Source: Lysobacteraceae bacterium
GTDB lineage: Bacteria; Pseudomonadota; Gammaproteobacteria; Xanthomonadales; Xanthomonadaceae
DNA: 64,000 nucleotides
Reading direction: 5' to 3'
NCBI GenBank assembly: GCA_026005075.1
Contig: BPKJ01000001.1
Location: 1-64,000, forward strand
Positions 15,165 to 29,114 of the stretch are shown piece by piece (the first letter of the stretch is position 1; the number at the start of each line of letters is the position of its first letter). The position numbers were made by a program, and so were the translations under genes. The notes under the pieces were generated by a model, which had not been told where the DNA came from, searched no databases, and was given only the letters and a program-made list of their open reading frames with translations.

Positions 15165-16240
15165 TGCCGCTCCCATGCAACGTCGATCTCTGATTGATGC
15201 AACACGTATGCGGACCTCGCCGCATTCACGATGGGCATCATATCGGCGTGAATTAGGTCAATGGATGCAGGGTTATTTAAATATCGCGCACTGAACGCTG
15301 GATTTCTGTGTAGTACTTCGTGCGCGTAGATCTTAAACGTCCCCGGGTCGCTAAACGACACCCCGCCTCGATAGAACTGAATAGGATTCCCATCAAGGGG
15401 AGCGTTCGCGAGCTCAATTCGACCAGGGTACCGGGAGCTCTCAAGAAAGTAGTCGTTGTAGTTGAAATCCAGAAATCCTTTGGCTTCGGGTTCAAAGGCA
15501 AAGTCATATTCCGAGGGAAGTAGGTTGCGCTGATGAAGCCAAGTCAGGGAAAACCGAGCGTACCACAAGCGAACTCGCGCTTCATCAGCAGTCGGCCACC
15601 CCGAATTCTTTGCCTCCTCCAACGTGAGAGTTCCATCTGCTTCTGGAGCTTTACGCCTAGCGATGCGCCCAAACGCATAACTAAACGCCCCCGTCACCGC
15701 CCCATTGGCAAACTTCCCTCCCGTCAGCGCCGAGACGCTGCCGCCTAGGATAGCGCTGACCGTGGCGCCGGCCACCACGTCGTCCTGCGGCACGTACGGG
15801 CCGCTCGCCGCCGCCACCCCGGCCGACAGGAATCCATGCCCGAACTTCCCGCCCTGCAGGTCCGCAAGCACCCCTCCGGCCAGGCCCGAGGCCGCCACCC
15901 GGCCCACGGTCACCCGACCGCCGTAGTGACCGCCGATCCCGCCCAGCACCGCACCGCTGAACGCACCTTGCACGCCCCCCTTCACCGAGCCCGAGGCCAC
16001 CGCTCCGCCCACCAAGCCCGACACCGCGCCCGACACCGCACCCTGCACCGTCGCGCTCGCCGCCCACCCGCTCGCCCACGAGCTCGCCGCACCGTAGCTC
16101 ACGTAGCTCACCACCACCGCCACGATCTGCCGCCAGTACTTCCTGAAAAAGCTGTACCCGCTCGGATCGGTAAAGCTCAGCGGGTTGTTCAGCACGTACG
16201 CGTACGGGTTCCAGTTCTGCCCCTCCCACGGCGACTGCAC
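15161..16240 (-). CDS. Displaced Rhs fragment B: pre-toxin region plus HExxH toxin tip
   Basis: The open frame starts in the core end ([20 protein letters not shown]), passes through the YSFFRKYWRQIVAVVVSYV pre-toxin segment and hinge GKFANGA (about 15695), and ends in a tip of about 165 residues. The tip contains IYAHEVLHRNPAF, giving HEVLH of the zinc-metallopeptidase type, preceded by an extended acidic/aromatic region (FLDFNYNDYFLESSRY). Its upstream RHS core (16367-16853) is out of frame because of the 76-bp insertion. The stop codon overlaps the immunity start. Protease activity is inferred; other metal hydrolase activity is possible. Confidence 0.68.
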   Translation of the reverse strand: MQSPWEGQNWNPYAYVLNNPLSFTDPSGYSFFRKYWRQIVAVVVSYVSYGAASSWASGWAASATVQGAVSGAVSGLVGGAVASGSVKGGVQGAFSGAVLGGIGGHYGGRVTVGRVAASGLAGGVLADLQGGKFGHGFLSAGVAAASGPYVPQDDVVAGATVSAILGGSVSALTGGKFANGAVTGAFSYAFGRIARRKAPEADGTLTLEEAKNSGWPTADEARVRLWYARFSLTWLHQRNLLPSEYDFAFEPEAKGFLDFNYNDYFLESSRYPGRIELANAPLDGNPIQFYRGGVSFSDPGTFKIYAHEVLHRNPAFSARYLNNPASIDLIHADMMPIVNAARSAYVLHQSEIDVAWERQ

Positions 16241-16290
16241 GATCGGGTCGGGTTGCAGGAAGCGGCCGAGCAGCGGGTCATAGATCCGCC

Positions 16291-16366
16291 CTTACTCGGG
16301 CCATCCATGGCCCTCGCCCCTTCGGGGCCGACCTACGGTCGTTCGGGATTGCTCCTGCAATCCTCG
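16291..16366. repeat. 76-bp four-hairpin insertion, copy 2
   Basis: Same sequence and same insertion point within the RHS core as 7211-7286, with the same four successive hairpins. It interrupts the segment encoding [12 protein letters not shown] and shifts the frame of fragment B. Confidence 0.85.
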
Positions 16367-16853
16367 TCATGTGGATGGTATTGAGCGCGTCGATGTGCTC
16401 GTGGCCCGTAAACCCACGCCACGGCACCTCCGTCTCCGCAACGCCTGCCGCAAGGCGCGCCATGCCCAACGGCCGCGGCTCGCCGTGCGGCCCATAGTCG
16501 AACCGTTGCACCACCGGCACCCCCACCGCCGCCTTCGGCAAGGGCCCGTCCTCGAAACTGTCCGCAAACAAGCTCCCCGTCCCCGGCGGTCCGCCGCCCC
16601 CGTGCCAAGACGCACCCACAGCACCACCGAGCCCAGATGATCGAAGTACAGCTGGTGGCTGCTCGTGCGGCTGCCGGCCACGGTGATGCCCCCGCTCACG
16701 GCCTCGCCCTCGATTTCCTGCAGCACCACCCCCGCCACCGGCCGCCGCCAGCTCACCGCCCCGTCCTGCTCGATCCGCTCCACCCCGCCCACATAGGTCG
16801 TCCGGCGCTCCGCCTGACCGATGCCGTCGTCGATCCGCAGGTAGCGCGCACCG
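16367..16853 (-). pseudogene. Rhs fragment B, RHS core remnant upstream of the insertion
   Basis: Encodes [20 protein letters not shown] through [12 protein letters not shown] to [21 protein letters not shown], matching about 18340-18815 of the large gene. Homology begins abruptly at about 16853, right after the immunity gene of tip A. The frame is broken within it (an apparent indel near 16600) and by the 76-bp insertion, so it does not read into the tip B frame. Its likely role is as upstream homology for recombination. Confidence 0.8.
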
Positions 16854-16894
16854 TTTGAGTTACCTGTACGGAAATGGGTGGAGAGCCTGCTTAC

Positions 16895-17092
16895 CTATGA
16901 ACGCGGGCAACCCAATAGTCTGGCTAGCCTCTCTGCAACAAGATGCCCAATCGCGAAGTAAACGACCCACATCCACGGCCATGTTCTGATCGCGTCCAGA
17001 TAGGTATTCGTATCGGTTTTGAACAAGATAAACTGGCACAAAACGCCAACCGACAGCGTAACGACGATTAGCAAAGCTTGGCTTAACATCAT
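16895..17092 (-). CDS. Candidate immunity protein for Rhs tip A (small membrane protein)
   Basis: Tandem ATG codons at 17092 and 17089 overlap the TGA of tip A, so toxin and immunity translation are coupled. The 65-residue product has two transmembrane helices (LLIVVTLSVGVLCQFILF and WPWMWVVYFAIGHLVAERL) joined by a short polar loop. No family recognised. A membrane immunity protein for an ADP-ribosyltransferase-like toxin is unexpected, since such toxins act on cytosolic targets; it might block entry. Immunity is inferred from linkage alone. Confidence 0.6.
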   Translation of the reverse strand: MMLSQALLIVVTLSVGVLCQFILFKTDTNTYLDAIRTWPWMWVVYFAIGHLVAERLARLLGCPRS

Positions 17093-17690
17093 CTCGGCAC
17101 CGGCACTGCAGTAGGGACGCGAAACGTGAATGGCCAAGGTGTCGCCGTGACACGAAGACCAGCCGTACGAACTGCAATCATCGCCTCGGTTGAGGCCGCC
17201 CCCGAAAGGGCCGCATATCCGGGCGAGCTAACCGAAGTAAAATAAACGCCTGATCCGTAGACACCACGCAACGACATGTTAATGAGGCCGCTTTCTCTGA
17301 TGGCTGCAGCATTAGCCGCTGTGGTGAAGTGATAGAGCGTGGGCGCTCCACCAACCGCCCGGATACCGACATTAAAGGCCACTCCTCCGGCCGCAACAGA
17401 TCCAATAGCACCGACTGCCCCCGAGTATCCGCCGTAGACGTATGCCGAAGATCCGTAATCAATGCCTCCATCAATATCCCATTGTCCGCGGATGTATTCC
17501 GTCAACCCAAAGCTGGCAGTGTCACCGAAACCTGCAACGAAGTCCACCAGACCCTGCGGCAAGGGAGGCGGTTCAAACGCCAACGCAGTGTCACGGTTGT
17601 ATGCCGTCTGCTCCGCCATCCACTGTTCGCGTCGCCGAGCCTCCGCAGCCTCTCGCGCCGCCGAACTGAACGCAGAACTAAACGCCCCCG

Positions 17691-17694
<4 letters not shown>
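17089..17694 (-). CDS. Rhs toxin tip A: HYD1-like ADP-ribosyltransferase domain
   Basis: Follows the hinge of the long Rhs gene but in a different frame because of indels at about 17700-17785. After the linker shared with tip C (EQWMAEQTAYNRDTALAF) comes a hydrophobic segment, then a C-terminal module beginning LYHFTTAANAAAIRESGLIN and continuing GVYGSGVYFTSVSSP. The LYHFT...I-x-SGLI...GVYFT pattern is that of the ART-HYD1 family of polymorphic-toxin ADP-ribosyltransferases. It would modify a target protein or nucleic acid using NAD. This is the tip attached to the only Rhs gene with a complete N-terminus, so it is probably the most recent active one. Confidence 0.72.
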
Positions 17695-21077
<3,383 letters not shown>

Positions 21078-21080
<3 letters not shown>

Positions 21081-24000
21081 CTCGGACGTCCGCTCGCTGC
21101 GCCCGGCCGCGTCGAAATAGCTGCAAACGGCACTGAAACTCGCGTCCGCGGAGGACTGGAAGGCCTGCGTCACCTCCAGCACCGCTCGACCCAGCACATC
21201 AAAGTAGGTCCAGCGGGTGGGCGCACCCTCGGTGCGCACCTCACGCCGGAAGCGCGCATCGGCCGGGCAAGACACCTGCCCCGTCTGGCTTCCGCAGAAG
21301 CGGTAGGTGGTCCAACTCTCAAGGCCCTTGTCCGCTTGCCCCACCACCGCCCCGGCCTGGGTTTCCACCCACGTGTAGTAGGGCTGTCCGAAGCTTCCGA
21401 ACACTGCGAGACGATCGACGCCGTTGGCATCCCGCGACCAGGTCACATCACCCAGTGCGTTGCGCTCCAGCACCTCCTCGGCAAGCTTTTCTACGGCGGC
21501 GCTGCCGTTCCAGAAGGGCTCATAGCGGCGCCGTACATAGCGGCCGTGGGCATCGTACTCGGTGCGCGTGTAGCGGTGAATGCGGGTTGGATCATTGGGG
21601 TGAAAATCGATCGTGTTCGACATGCACTGGGTGTCGCTCAACTGCGCCGAGCAGGTGAAGCTGTGGGTGCGATTGCCGAACGCATCCAGCCTGTAGAGCG
21701 TCCTGAGCTCGAGTTCCTCACCGCCTCCCGGCTGGACCGCCTCTGCCGTCAGCAGCCCGGTCTTGGCGCCTGACATGTCGTAGGCAAAGCGGGTGGTGCG
21801 GACCTTGCGCGCATCGCCACGCCTGTGGGTGACGGTGCTCGAGGTCAGCCGCCCAAGCCGCCAGGTATCGGCAAGGTTGGTGTAAGCGTTGTCGGTGCGG
21901 ACCGCATGCAAGGCAACCGTATCGGCGCCGTTGTAGGTGAGAACTTCGGTACTGACGGCATTGCCGTAAGCATCGTACTGAAAAGTGGAGATCACCCTAC
22001 TGATCGGCGCGCCACCATTGAGCTCGTAACGCGTCTCTTCGCTGCCATCCATCCGCAGAAAAAGAGGTGCCTGCACGGCTGGATCGAACCTGGGCGCACT
22101 GCTGTAGAACTGCACATTGTCCTGCAGCTTGATCCCGTCGACGCCTGAAAAAGGCACCGACGGCGTGAAACAGGCATTTTGTTCCGGCCGATCCGTACAA
22201 GAACCAAGGGTGAAGCTCCCCGGCACCGCCCAGACCTCGGTGCGCTCGGGTCGGCCGACAAAAGGGAAATCCTGGCGATAGTGGGTCGTGGTGAGGATCT
22301 TCTTGCCGGTGGTGACGAGCATGTTCTCGTCGACCGTGGTTATTTCCCGGAAGCCGAGGAAGCCCCGTCCACCGCCCTGCATCTTCGCCCCGGCATAGCG
22401 GTAGTACACGCTACTGCGCGCATCCGGATCGCCCCACACCGGCGCGGAGCTGCGTGCACGTGCAACGACATACAACGGCGCCAGAAAGTCCTGTACAGGG
22501 GCGCCACGACCCCACATCAGGCGGTCGCGTGAGCCCGTGTCACGACGGTACACCGCGTTGTTGGTCAAGGGCAGGTAGTCCAGCTCGGTGACCGCCCCCA
22601 GGCCGTTGGTGATGCGTACGATCACGTCGCGCGGCAGAAAACGCCGCGCAGCACGACTGGTGTAGAAGGACCCGCGGCCCGCGACCTGGAGGCGGACGAA
22701 ATCCGTCACCCCGTCACCGTCGAAGTCGGCCAACAGATGCAGGTACCTGCCAAGTTCGCAGTCCCCGGATTCGCAGCCCCTGGCATTTCCTCCAGGCACA
22801 CCCCTCTCTGCCTGCAAGGCGCCCTCCGGTGCGCCGATGGCAGGCCGCATCTTGAAGGGCTTTCCGCTCTCGTTGGACGGATACACCATGTCGGCGCGAC
22901 CGTCTCCGGTGACGTCAAGCAGCTGAACGCGATCCTCGTTGGGGATGGGCCCCTGTACCGTTTCGGGACTCAGGTAACCCGCCCCACTGTTGAGTTGCAC
23001 CATCCAATCGTCGCTCCCCGCGTACTTGCGCAGCACGTCGGTCAGTCCATCCCCATTGATGTCGCCCGTGCGGAAGTAGCGCAGGGTGGGGAAGCTGTGG
23101 TCGCTGGCACTCTCCAGCCAGCTTCCGTAGAGCCGCAGCTTGATCTCGTCCTCCGTGATGCGGTCGACGGTGTAGGCCGCCACGTAGGAACTCCTGACCG
23201 CGCTGCAACGCGTCGCCGACAGCAGCGCTTGCTGGGCCTGATCGGCCTCGGCCGAGGCCATCAGCAGTGGGCGCTCGGCCTGGCTGGCATCGGCCACGTC
23301 GCGGTCGGTCGTGCGCAGCCCCAGCGCCTCACGCAGGCGCTGCTGGGCAAGCAGGACCATCGCGTCCTGCTGGCTTCTCGGCGGGCATGCGGGATCCGGC
23401 TGGGTCACGGTGACCGTGAACAGCGGGTCGGCGCGGCCGTCGCCATTGAAGTCGTTCAAATGCAGCGAGCCGAGCCTGCGACTGAAGTTGGCGGTATAGC
23501 AGACCGTCTCTGGCAAGGCGTCGTCGCACGGATCGACGGCGCTTCCCCCACCCGGGGCGGATACCGCCACCAGCGTACGTTCTCGGCCCCACGCGAACCC
23601 GGCGGCAACGCGCTCCGTCAAACGCGCCTTGAGCACGGTGGCGCCCTGGGTATCCACGGGGTACACAACATCGAGCAGACCGTCGCCATTGAGGTCGGTA
23701 AGCTGCGCGAGCCGCTTCTCCTCCGCGGGGACTGGAATGTCGATGCCCGCGATCAGATTGACCGCCGTGTCGAAGGCGGTCTGCATGGTGGCCGACGGCC
23801 TTCCAGCCTTGGCGGGAAATACGAACCATCGCGTGCCGGCGGCCCCCGCGACCATCAGGTCGTCACGCCCATCCCCGTTGTAGTCCAGAAGGTGCCAGGA
23901 ATCCTCGACATCCTCCATCTTGCGCGCCGCGCAATAGCCCGCCTGCGGCGGCTGGCTGAAAGTCAGCCGACCTTGACTGTCGAAATCGCTGAAGGCGACG

Positions 24001-25265
24001 AAGAAGCGGCCCGTGGAACAGGTGTCGCTGGTGTCCTTGACCCAGACGATATCGGGGCGTCCATCGCCGTCGACATCGCCGATGCGATAACTGCGCAGCT
24101 TGTCGAAGTCAGGCACCCACATAGCCAGCGAGTCGTTCGTTGCAAACTCGTATTTGCCTTCCGACCATGCAAACCGCGTGGGCGGCTTGCAGCGTGCTCC
24201 CTGGGCGTCGGCGCACTCCTGGATGGCGTTGATCCGATACCGTCCGGAGTTGGAGTCACTCGGCCCTGCATCGATGCGATAGCTGCGCACCAGCTTTCCT
24301 TCGTTCCAGGATTCGATGCGCATCAGAAACTGGCCGAGGGTATGCGTGGCCCCGGAGCTGTACTTCCAGACGACGCCATTGGGATGCTGGTCCCAGTGGA
24401 ACCGGATTTCGGCGTAGGTTGGGGACTCGACACCGGTCTGGTTGGGCAGGCGCCGCTTGCCCGTGTAGTGAATGCTGTCCGGGAGGTGCTCGGCGAGATC
24501 CAGCTCGCCATCGAAGTTGGCCTCCCGGTAGCGGTAGTCGATGTAGTTGCCCGTCGAATCCTCGAACCGGGTCTGCGCCCAGGTGATGGCTTCGCCCTCC
24601 TTGCCCGGTGCGTTGGTCTCGACGTAGCCATCCTCGCGAGTGGCCTGCGCCACCCAGCCATCGCGGTCGCCGTAAAAGCTGACCGAACCGTCTTTGCGTT
24701 CGACCGAGAAAAAACGTGGCGATGCGTCGGTGGCCGCATTCTTGTAGGCGCAAATCCGCTGGAAGGATTCGAGCTCGGTACGGTACTGCTGGACATGCAA
24801 CGAGGCGCCGGGCACGGCAGGACAGGCCGACCCGCCATGGTTTGCAACCGGCAGCAGGCGTTCGCCATCGAGGCAGAATTGATCCGCCGTGCTGAAATCG
24901 ATCGGCCCGGGGTCGCCATCCACGGGCTGCCCGTTGGCCACGAAGTCCCCTGACTCGCGGGTGGCGCGGCAGCGGGTGATGGAAGACAGCCCACCGATCG
25001 ACCAACCGGGCCCGAGCGGACCGTCACCGCCCTGGCTGGAGTAGTTCAGACGGATGCTGGGCGTGACCCCGGCGGTTCCCGGTACGGCATAGATCGGGAT
25101 CGAATAGGTCGCGGCGCCGGACTCATCGACGCGAAATTCGGCTGCCACAGCCCCGACCTGGTCGGACAGCGCATCCGGTTCCACCGCCACCGCCGCGTTG
25201 GACGCGCCAAGACCAAGAACGAGCCATACCCACGACGCCGCCGCGCGGCCAACCCGCATTTCCAT
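21078..25265 (-). pseudogene. Large SpvB/TcdB-like Rhs gene, 5' half (truncated by insertion)
   Basis: The start is ATG at 25265, preceded by an AGGGGGAAG ribosome-binding site. The signal peptide (MEMRVGRAAASWVWLVLGLG, cleaved after AVA) is followed by a SpvB domain (AEFRVDESGAATYSIPIYAV, LNYSSQGGDGPLGPGWSIGG), seven FG-GAP/VCBS-like repeats (for example IGDVDGDGRPDIVWVKD, LLDYNGDGRDDLMVAG, TGDINGDGLTDVLRKY), a TcdB middle domain (ITNGLGAVTELDYLPL) and the first RHS repeats. About 1400 residues remain; the undisturbed product would be about 2500. The SpvB/FG-GAP/TcdB order is that of Tc-toxin B components, with an exchangeable C-terminal toxin. No VgrG, PAAR or type VI genes are in the window; the Sec leader suggests export to the periplasm or surface. 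Confidence 0.85.
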
Positions 25266-25456
25266 GCTTCCCCCTGACGGTGTGATCCCCTGTCGGCGCA
25301 ACGCGGCGGTCGGCGGAGTTGGACCGGAACCGCAGCGGCGCCCCGGCGCAGACGCCGCACCTTCGCTCCCAAAGCACCACGTTCAGGCATCGATGGGAGC
25401 GTCGAAGCCCCCGGATCGGTCACGGGTTCGCGACGGCGCCGCTTGCCGAGGCGCGC

Positions 25457-25484
25457 AGTCTAGGAAAGCGAACGTGCATGTCAA
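25457..25484 (-). promoter_or_regulatory. Likely sigma70-type promoter for the large Rhs gene
   Basis: On the minus strand, TTGACA (25479-25484) and TAGACT (25457-25462) are separated by 16 bp, about 190 bp upstream of the Rhs start. The divergent intergenic region 25266-25731 holds no other gene I can support; the hydroxylase/sulfotransferase gene starts at its right end. Confidence 0.5.
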
Positions 25485-25731
25485 GCAGGCGACGACCGGA
25501 TCGGCGGCCCGTCCTCGGGCGGCATGAGGCCTCCGCCGGCGGCCGAGGCACGGGCAGCGTGGGGCCGGGACCCATCCTGGCTGGGCATCTTCAACGGATC
25601 GTCTTGCCCGGCAGAGCACTACTCTGGGGGGGTTCCGGAAACGTCCCGCCGCGCGGCGGGGGCCCGCCTGCGCTCGGGCCGGGACGCCGGCTCCGGCATA
25701 ATGCCGGCCCGCGTCCACGAGGATCGACAGC

Positions 25732-27579
25732 ATGAAGCTCGCCACGCCCTTCATCGAACTCCCGCTGCGGTTCGATGCCGCCCGCCTCGCGGCGGAAGTG
25801 GCGGCGATCGAGCCTTCGGCATGGATGCCGCATCCGCAAGGCTTCGCCGGCAACTCCATGCTTCCGCTGGTGGCGGTGGAGGGCGATCCGGCCAACGAGA
25901 GCTTCGCCGGGCCGATGCGGCCGACGCCCTTCCTCGAGCGCTGCCCCTCGCTGCGCCGGGTCCTGGCCAGCCTGGGCGCCACGGTAGGGCGCACGCGGCT
26001 GATGCGCCTGTCGGGCCAGGCCGAGGTGAAACGGCATGCCGACCAGGGCTATTACTGGGCCGACCGGGTCAGGGTCCACGTCCCGATCGTGACCCAGCCG
26101 ACCGTGCGCTTCGAGTGCGACGGCGAGGTCATCCACATGGCGGCGGGGGAGTGCTGGATCTTCGACACCTGGCGCCAGCACTCGGTCGAGAACGATGCCG
26201 AGCAGGCCCGCATCCATCTCGTCTGCGACACCGTCGGCGGTGAGGGCTTCTGGGACCTCGTGGCCTGCGGTCGGAACCACCGCGGACAGGCCCTCGGACC
26301 GGAGTGGCGACCGAGGTCCGTGGATCTCGACGGGCCGGAGCCGGAGCTCCGCTTCGAGCGGGTGAACGTCCCCGCGGTCATGAGCCCGTGGGAGATGACC
26401 CGCAAGATCGGCTTTCTCCTCGGCGAGGCCCAGTCCTCGCCGGTGCTGCCGCGGCTGCAGGATCTCGCGGCCCGCCTGTGCCGGCGCTGGACCGAGCTGT
26501 GGGCGGCCTTCGGTGAGGACCCCGAGGGCTGGCCCGCCTACCGCGAGGCCCTGGACCGGTACGTTCCGGCCATGCAGCAGGCCGCCGGCGCCCTGCCGCT
26601 GCGCAATCAGATCCCCTTCTCCAGCGCCCTGTTCACGCTCATCGCCAAGGTCGCGGTGGGCGGGCTGGCGGAACGGGCATCGGCGCGCAGTCTCACCGCA
26701 GCGGCCGGCCAGGGCCGCGACCCGCAGTTCCGGCGACCGATCTTCCTCGTCTCCTCGCCACGATCCGGGTCCACGCTGGTCTTCGAGACCCTCGCCCGGG
26801 CGCCGGGGCTGTTCACCATCGGCGGCGAGAGCCACGAGGTGATCGAGGGCGTGCCCGAGCTGTCGCCCGTGCACAACGGCCTCGGCTCCAACCGCCTGAC
26901 CGGCCAGCAGGCCACCGCGAAGGTCGCCGAGGTCCTGCGCGAGCGATTCTGGCGGGCACTGAAGGACCGTGACGGCCGGGCGCCGGCCACAGCGCCGGTG
27001 CGGATGCTCGAGAAGACCCCCAAGAACGCCCTGCGGGTTCCTTTCCTGGACAACGTCTTTCCCGAGGCGGAGTTCGTCTTCCTCCACCGCGACGTGCGGC
27101 AGACGCTGGGCAGCATGATCGACGCGTGGAACTCGCAGCGCTTCTGCACCTACCCAAGCCTGCCGGGATGGACCGGGCTGCGGTGGTCCCTGCTGCTCGT
27201 GCCCGGCTGGCAGCAGCTGGTCGGCCGGCCGCTCGCGGAGGTGGTGGCACGGCAGTGGCAGACGGCGATGGAGACCCTCCTCGACGACCTGACCCGGCTG
27301 CCTCCCCAGCGCGTGCACGTGCTCAGCTACGACGCCTTCCTCGCCGATCCCGATGCGGAAATGCGCCGGCTGTGCTCCGCCCTCGGGCTCGAATGGGACC
27401 GCCCCATCGAGGGCGCGCTGCCGCTCTCGCGCTTCACCCTGAGCCCGCCCGACCCGGACAAGTGGCGCCGGCACGAGGCCGCCATCGAGGCCCAGCTTCC
27501 GAGCCTGGCCGCGACCCTCGCGCGGCTGGAACGCTTCCTGGCCGGCGTGCGCGACGGCGGCCTCGGCGACAACGGCTGA
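25732..27579 (+). CDS. Two-domain aspartyl/asparaginyl beta-hydroxylase / sulfotransferase
   Basis: 615 residues. The N-terminal third is an AspH-type 2-oxoglutarate/Fe(II) oxygenase: VKRHADQGYYWADRVRVHVPI gives the first His and a nearby Asp, FDTWRQHSVEN the distal His, and ARIHLV the Arg expected to hold 2-oxoglutarate. A helical linker (about 200-320) leads to a sulfotransferase domain with the PAPS phosphate loop FLVSSPRSGSTLVFETLARA (about 341-360) and the 3'-phosphate motif FLHRDVRQTLGSM. It probably hydroxylates and sulfates a peptide or small molecule; the substrate is unknown. It stands alone, divergent from the Rhs gene and convergent with dapE (7-bp gap). Confidence 0.85.
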   Translation: MKLATPFIELPLRFDAARLAAEVAAIEPSAWMPHPQGFAGNSMLPLVAVEGDPANESFAGPMRPTPFLERCPSLRRVLASLGATVGRTRLMRLSGQAEVKRHADQGYYWADRVRVHVPIVTQPTVRFECDGEVIHMAAGECWIFDTWRQHSVENDAEQARIHLVCDTVGGEGFWDLVACGRNHRGQALGPEWRPRSVDLDGPEPELRFERVNVPAVMSPWEMTRKIGFLLGEAQSSPVLPRLQDLAARLCRRWTELWAAFGEDPEGWPAYREALDRYVPAMQQAAGALPLRNQIPFSSALFTLIAKVAVGGLAERASARSLTAAAGQGRDPQFRRPIFLVSSPRSGSTLVFETLARAPGLFTIGGESHEVIEGVPELSPVHNGLGSNRLTGQQATAKVAEVLRERFWRALKDRDGRAPATAPVRMLEKTPKNALRVPFLDNVFPEAEFVFLHRDVRQTLGSMIDAWNSQRFCTYPSLPGWTGLRWSLLLVPGWQQLVGRPLAEVVARQWQTAMETLLDDLTRLPPQRVHVLSYDAFLADPDAEMRRLCSALGLEWDRPIEGALPLSRFTLSPPDPDKWRRHEAAIEAQLPSLAATLARLERFLAGVRDGGLGDNG

Positions 27580-27586
27580 AACCGGT

Positions 27587-28744
27587 TCAGCCCTGCCCGG
27601 CTCGGCGCAGGTAGTGCGCCGCGATGCCGGCATAGAGGCCCGGCAGGGCGCGCAGCGCCTCGAGCTCGATGTTCTCGTCGACCTGGTGGATGCTGGCGTT
27701 GCAGGGGCCGAGCTCGACCACCTCCGCCCCGAGCGGGGCGATGAAGCGGCCGTCCGAGGTGCCGCCGCCGGTGTTCTCCTCGGGCGAGAAGCCAAGGCGG
27801 CGGCGCAGCACCTCGCGCACCGCGCGGCGCAGCGGACCCTCGGCGGTGTGGAAGGGCTCGCCGGAGCGGTGCCAGTCGATGCTCGCACGGACACCGTGCC
27901 GCGCAAGCACCCTGCCGGTCTCCTCGATCAGCGCATCGGCGCTCCAGCGGGGCGAGTAGCGCCAGTTGCAGACCACCGTGGCCTGCCCCGGGATCACGTT
28001 GGCCGCGCCGGTGCCGGCCTGGAAGGACGCGATCTGGAATCCGGTCGAAGGGAACTCCGGGTACGGCGTCTCGTCCCAGCGCCGCTGCGCGAGCTCCACG
28101 AGGGCGGGCAGGGCCCGGTGGATCGGGTTGTCGGCCAGTTCGGGATAGGCCACATGCCCCTGCACGCCCTCGATGCCGAGGGTGGCCGTGAGCGACCCGC
28201 GCCGCCCGACGCGCACCACGTCACCCAGCCGCTGCCGCGAGCTCGGCTCCCCGACCAGGCAGGCATCGATGCGCTGGCCGCGCTCCCGGAACCGCTGCGC
28301 GACCCGGCGCACACCGTCCACGGCCGGCCCTTCCTCGTCGGAGGTCAGCAGCAGGGCGAGCGTGCCGGGATGATCCGGCCAGTCCCGAACCAGCTGCTCC
28401 AGCGCGACCACGAAGGCCGCGACACTGCCCTTCATGTCCGCGGCGCCACGTCCGTAGAGCCGCCCGTCGCGCAGTTCCGGGCGGAACGGATCGCTGCGCC
28501 ACGCCGAGACCGGCCCGCTCGGCACCACGTCGGTATGTCCGAGCAGGCAGAACACCGGCGCGCCCTGACCGTGCGTGGCCCAGAGGTTGTCGACCGCACC
28601 GAACCGCAGGCGCTCGATGGCAAAGCCCACGCGGGCGAGGCGCTCGGCGATGAGGTCCTGGCAGCCGGCGTCGTCCGGGGTGAGCGAGGGCCGCGCGATC
28701 AGCGCCGCGGCCAGCTCCACCACGTCACCGCAGCCCTCAGCCAC
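27587..28744 (-). CDS. dapE: Succinyl-diaminopimelate desuccinylase
   Basis: Hydrolyses N-succinyl-LL-diaminopimelate in the lysine/peptidoglycan precursor pathway, using two zinc ions in the cytosol. Visible M20-family ligands: GHTDVVPSG (His, then catalytic Asp), GRGAADMKG (bridging Asp), [11 protein letters not shown] (general-base Glu and ligand Glu), and a C-terminal NASIHQVDE (His). The dimerisation insert is present. I choose the GTG at 28744, which overlaps the stop of the upstream ArsC-like gene by 8 bases, giving 385 residues, close to the usual 375-385. It is the last gene of the map-glnD-dapD-arsC-dapE run. Confidence 0.92.
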   Translation of the reverse strand: MAEGCGDVVELAAALIARPSLTPDDAGCQDLIAERLARVGFAIERLRFGAVDNLWATHGQGAPVFCLLGHTDVVPSGPVSAWRSDPFRPELRDGRLYGRGAADMKGSVAAFVVALEQLVRDWPDHPGTLALLLTSDEEGPAVDGVRRVAQRFRERGQRIDACLVGEPSSRQRLGDVVRVGRRGSLTATLGIEGVQGHVAYPELADNPIHRALPALVELAQRRWDETPYPEFPSTGFQIASFQAGTGAANVIPGQATVVCNWRYSPRWSADALIEETGRVLARHGVRASIDWHRSGEPFHTAEGPLRRAVREVLRRRLGFSPEENTGGGTSDGRFIAPLGAEVVELGPCNASIHQVDENIELEALRALPGLYAGIAAHYLRRAGQG

Positions 28745-29093
28745 CGAAACGTGCCTTGAACAGGCGGTCGCTGAAGCCGAGGCTGACCTCGCCCTTGGCA
28801 TCCACCACCACCGGGCGCCGGACCAGCGCCGGATGCTCGCGGAGGAGCAGCGTCCATTCCGGGTCGCTCCCCGGCTGCTTGCGGGTGGCGGGCAGGTTGC
28901 GCCAGGTGGTCGAGGCGCGGTTGACCAGCTTGTCGAAGCCGCCCAGCCGGGCCGCCCATTCGCGCAGGGTGGCGGCCGGCAGCGGATGCGCGCGGTAGTC
29001 CACGAAGGTGTAGGCGATGCCTGCCCGGTCCAGCCAGTTGCGCGCCTTGCGGCAGGTATCGCAGCGCTCCAGTCCGTAGAGGGTGAGGCTCAT
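28737..29093 (-). CDS. ArsC/Spx-family (YffB-like) thioredoxin-fold protein
   Basis: 118 residues of the ArsC family: [20 protein letters not shown] gives an N-terminal beta strand and Cxx[16 protein letters not shown] and the NLPATRKQ region follow, and [19 protein letters not shown] is the family's C-terminal block. The ArsC-like fold between dapD and dapE is a conserved arrangement in Xanthomonadales and related bacteria (E. coli yffB-dapE). Arsenate reduction is unlikely to be its main role; a glutathione-dependent thiol reductase activity has been suggested for the family. The gene overlaps dapE and follows dapD by 21 bp. Confidence 0.88.
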   Translation of the reverse strand: MSLTLYGLERCDTCRKARNWLDRAGIAYTFVDYRAHPLPAATLREWAARLGGFDKLVNRASTTWRNLPATRKQPGSDPEWTLLLREHPALVRRPVVVDAKGEVSLGFSDRLFKARFGG

Positions 29094-29114
29094 GATGCGG
29101 TCTCCGGGCGCGGC

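Noticed and set aside
25591..27906. A 771-codon open frame antisense to the hydroxylase/sulfotransferase gene
   Set aside because: The plus frame has recognisable metal and PAPS motifs; the reverse one has none.
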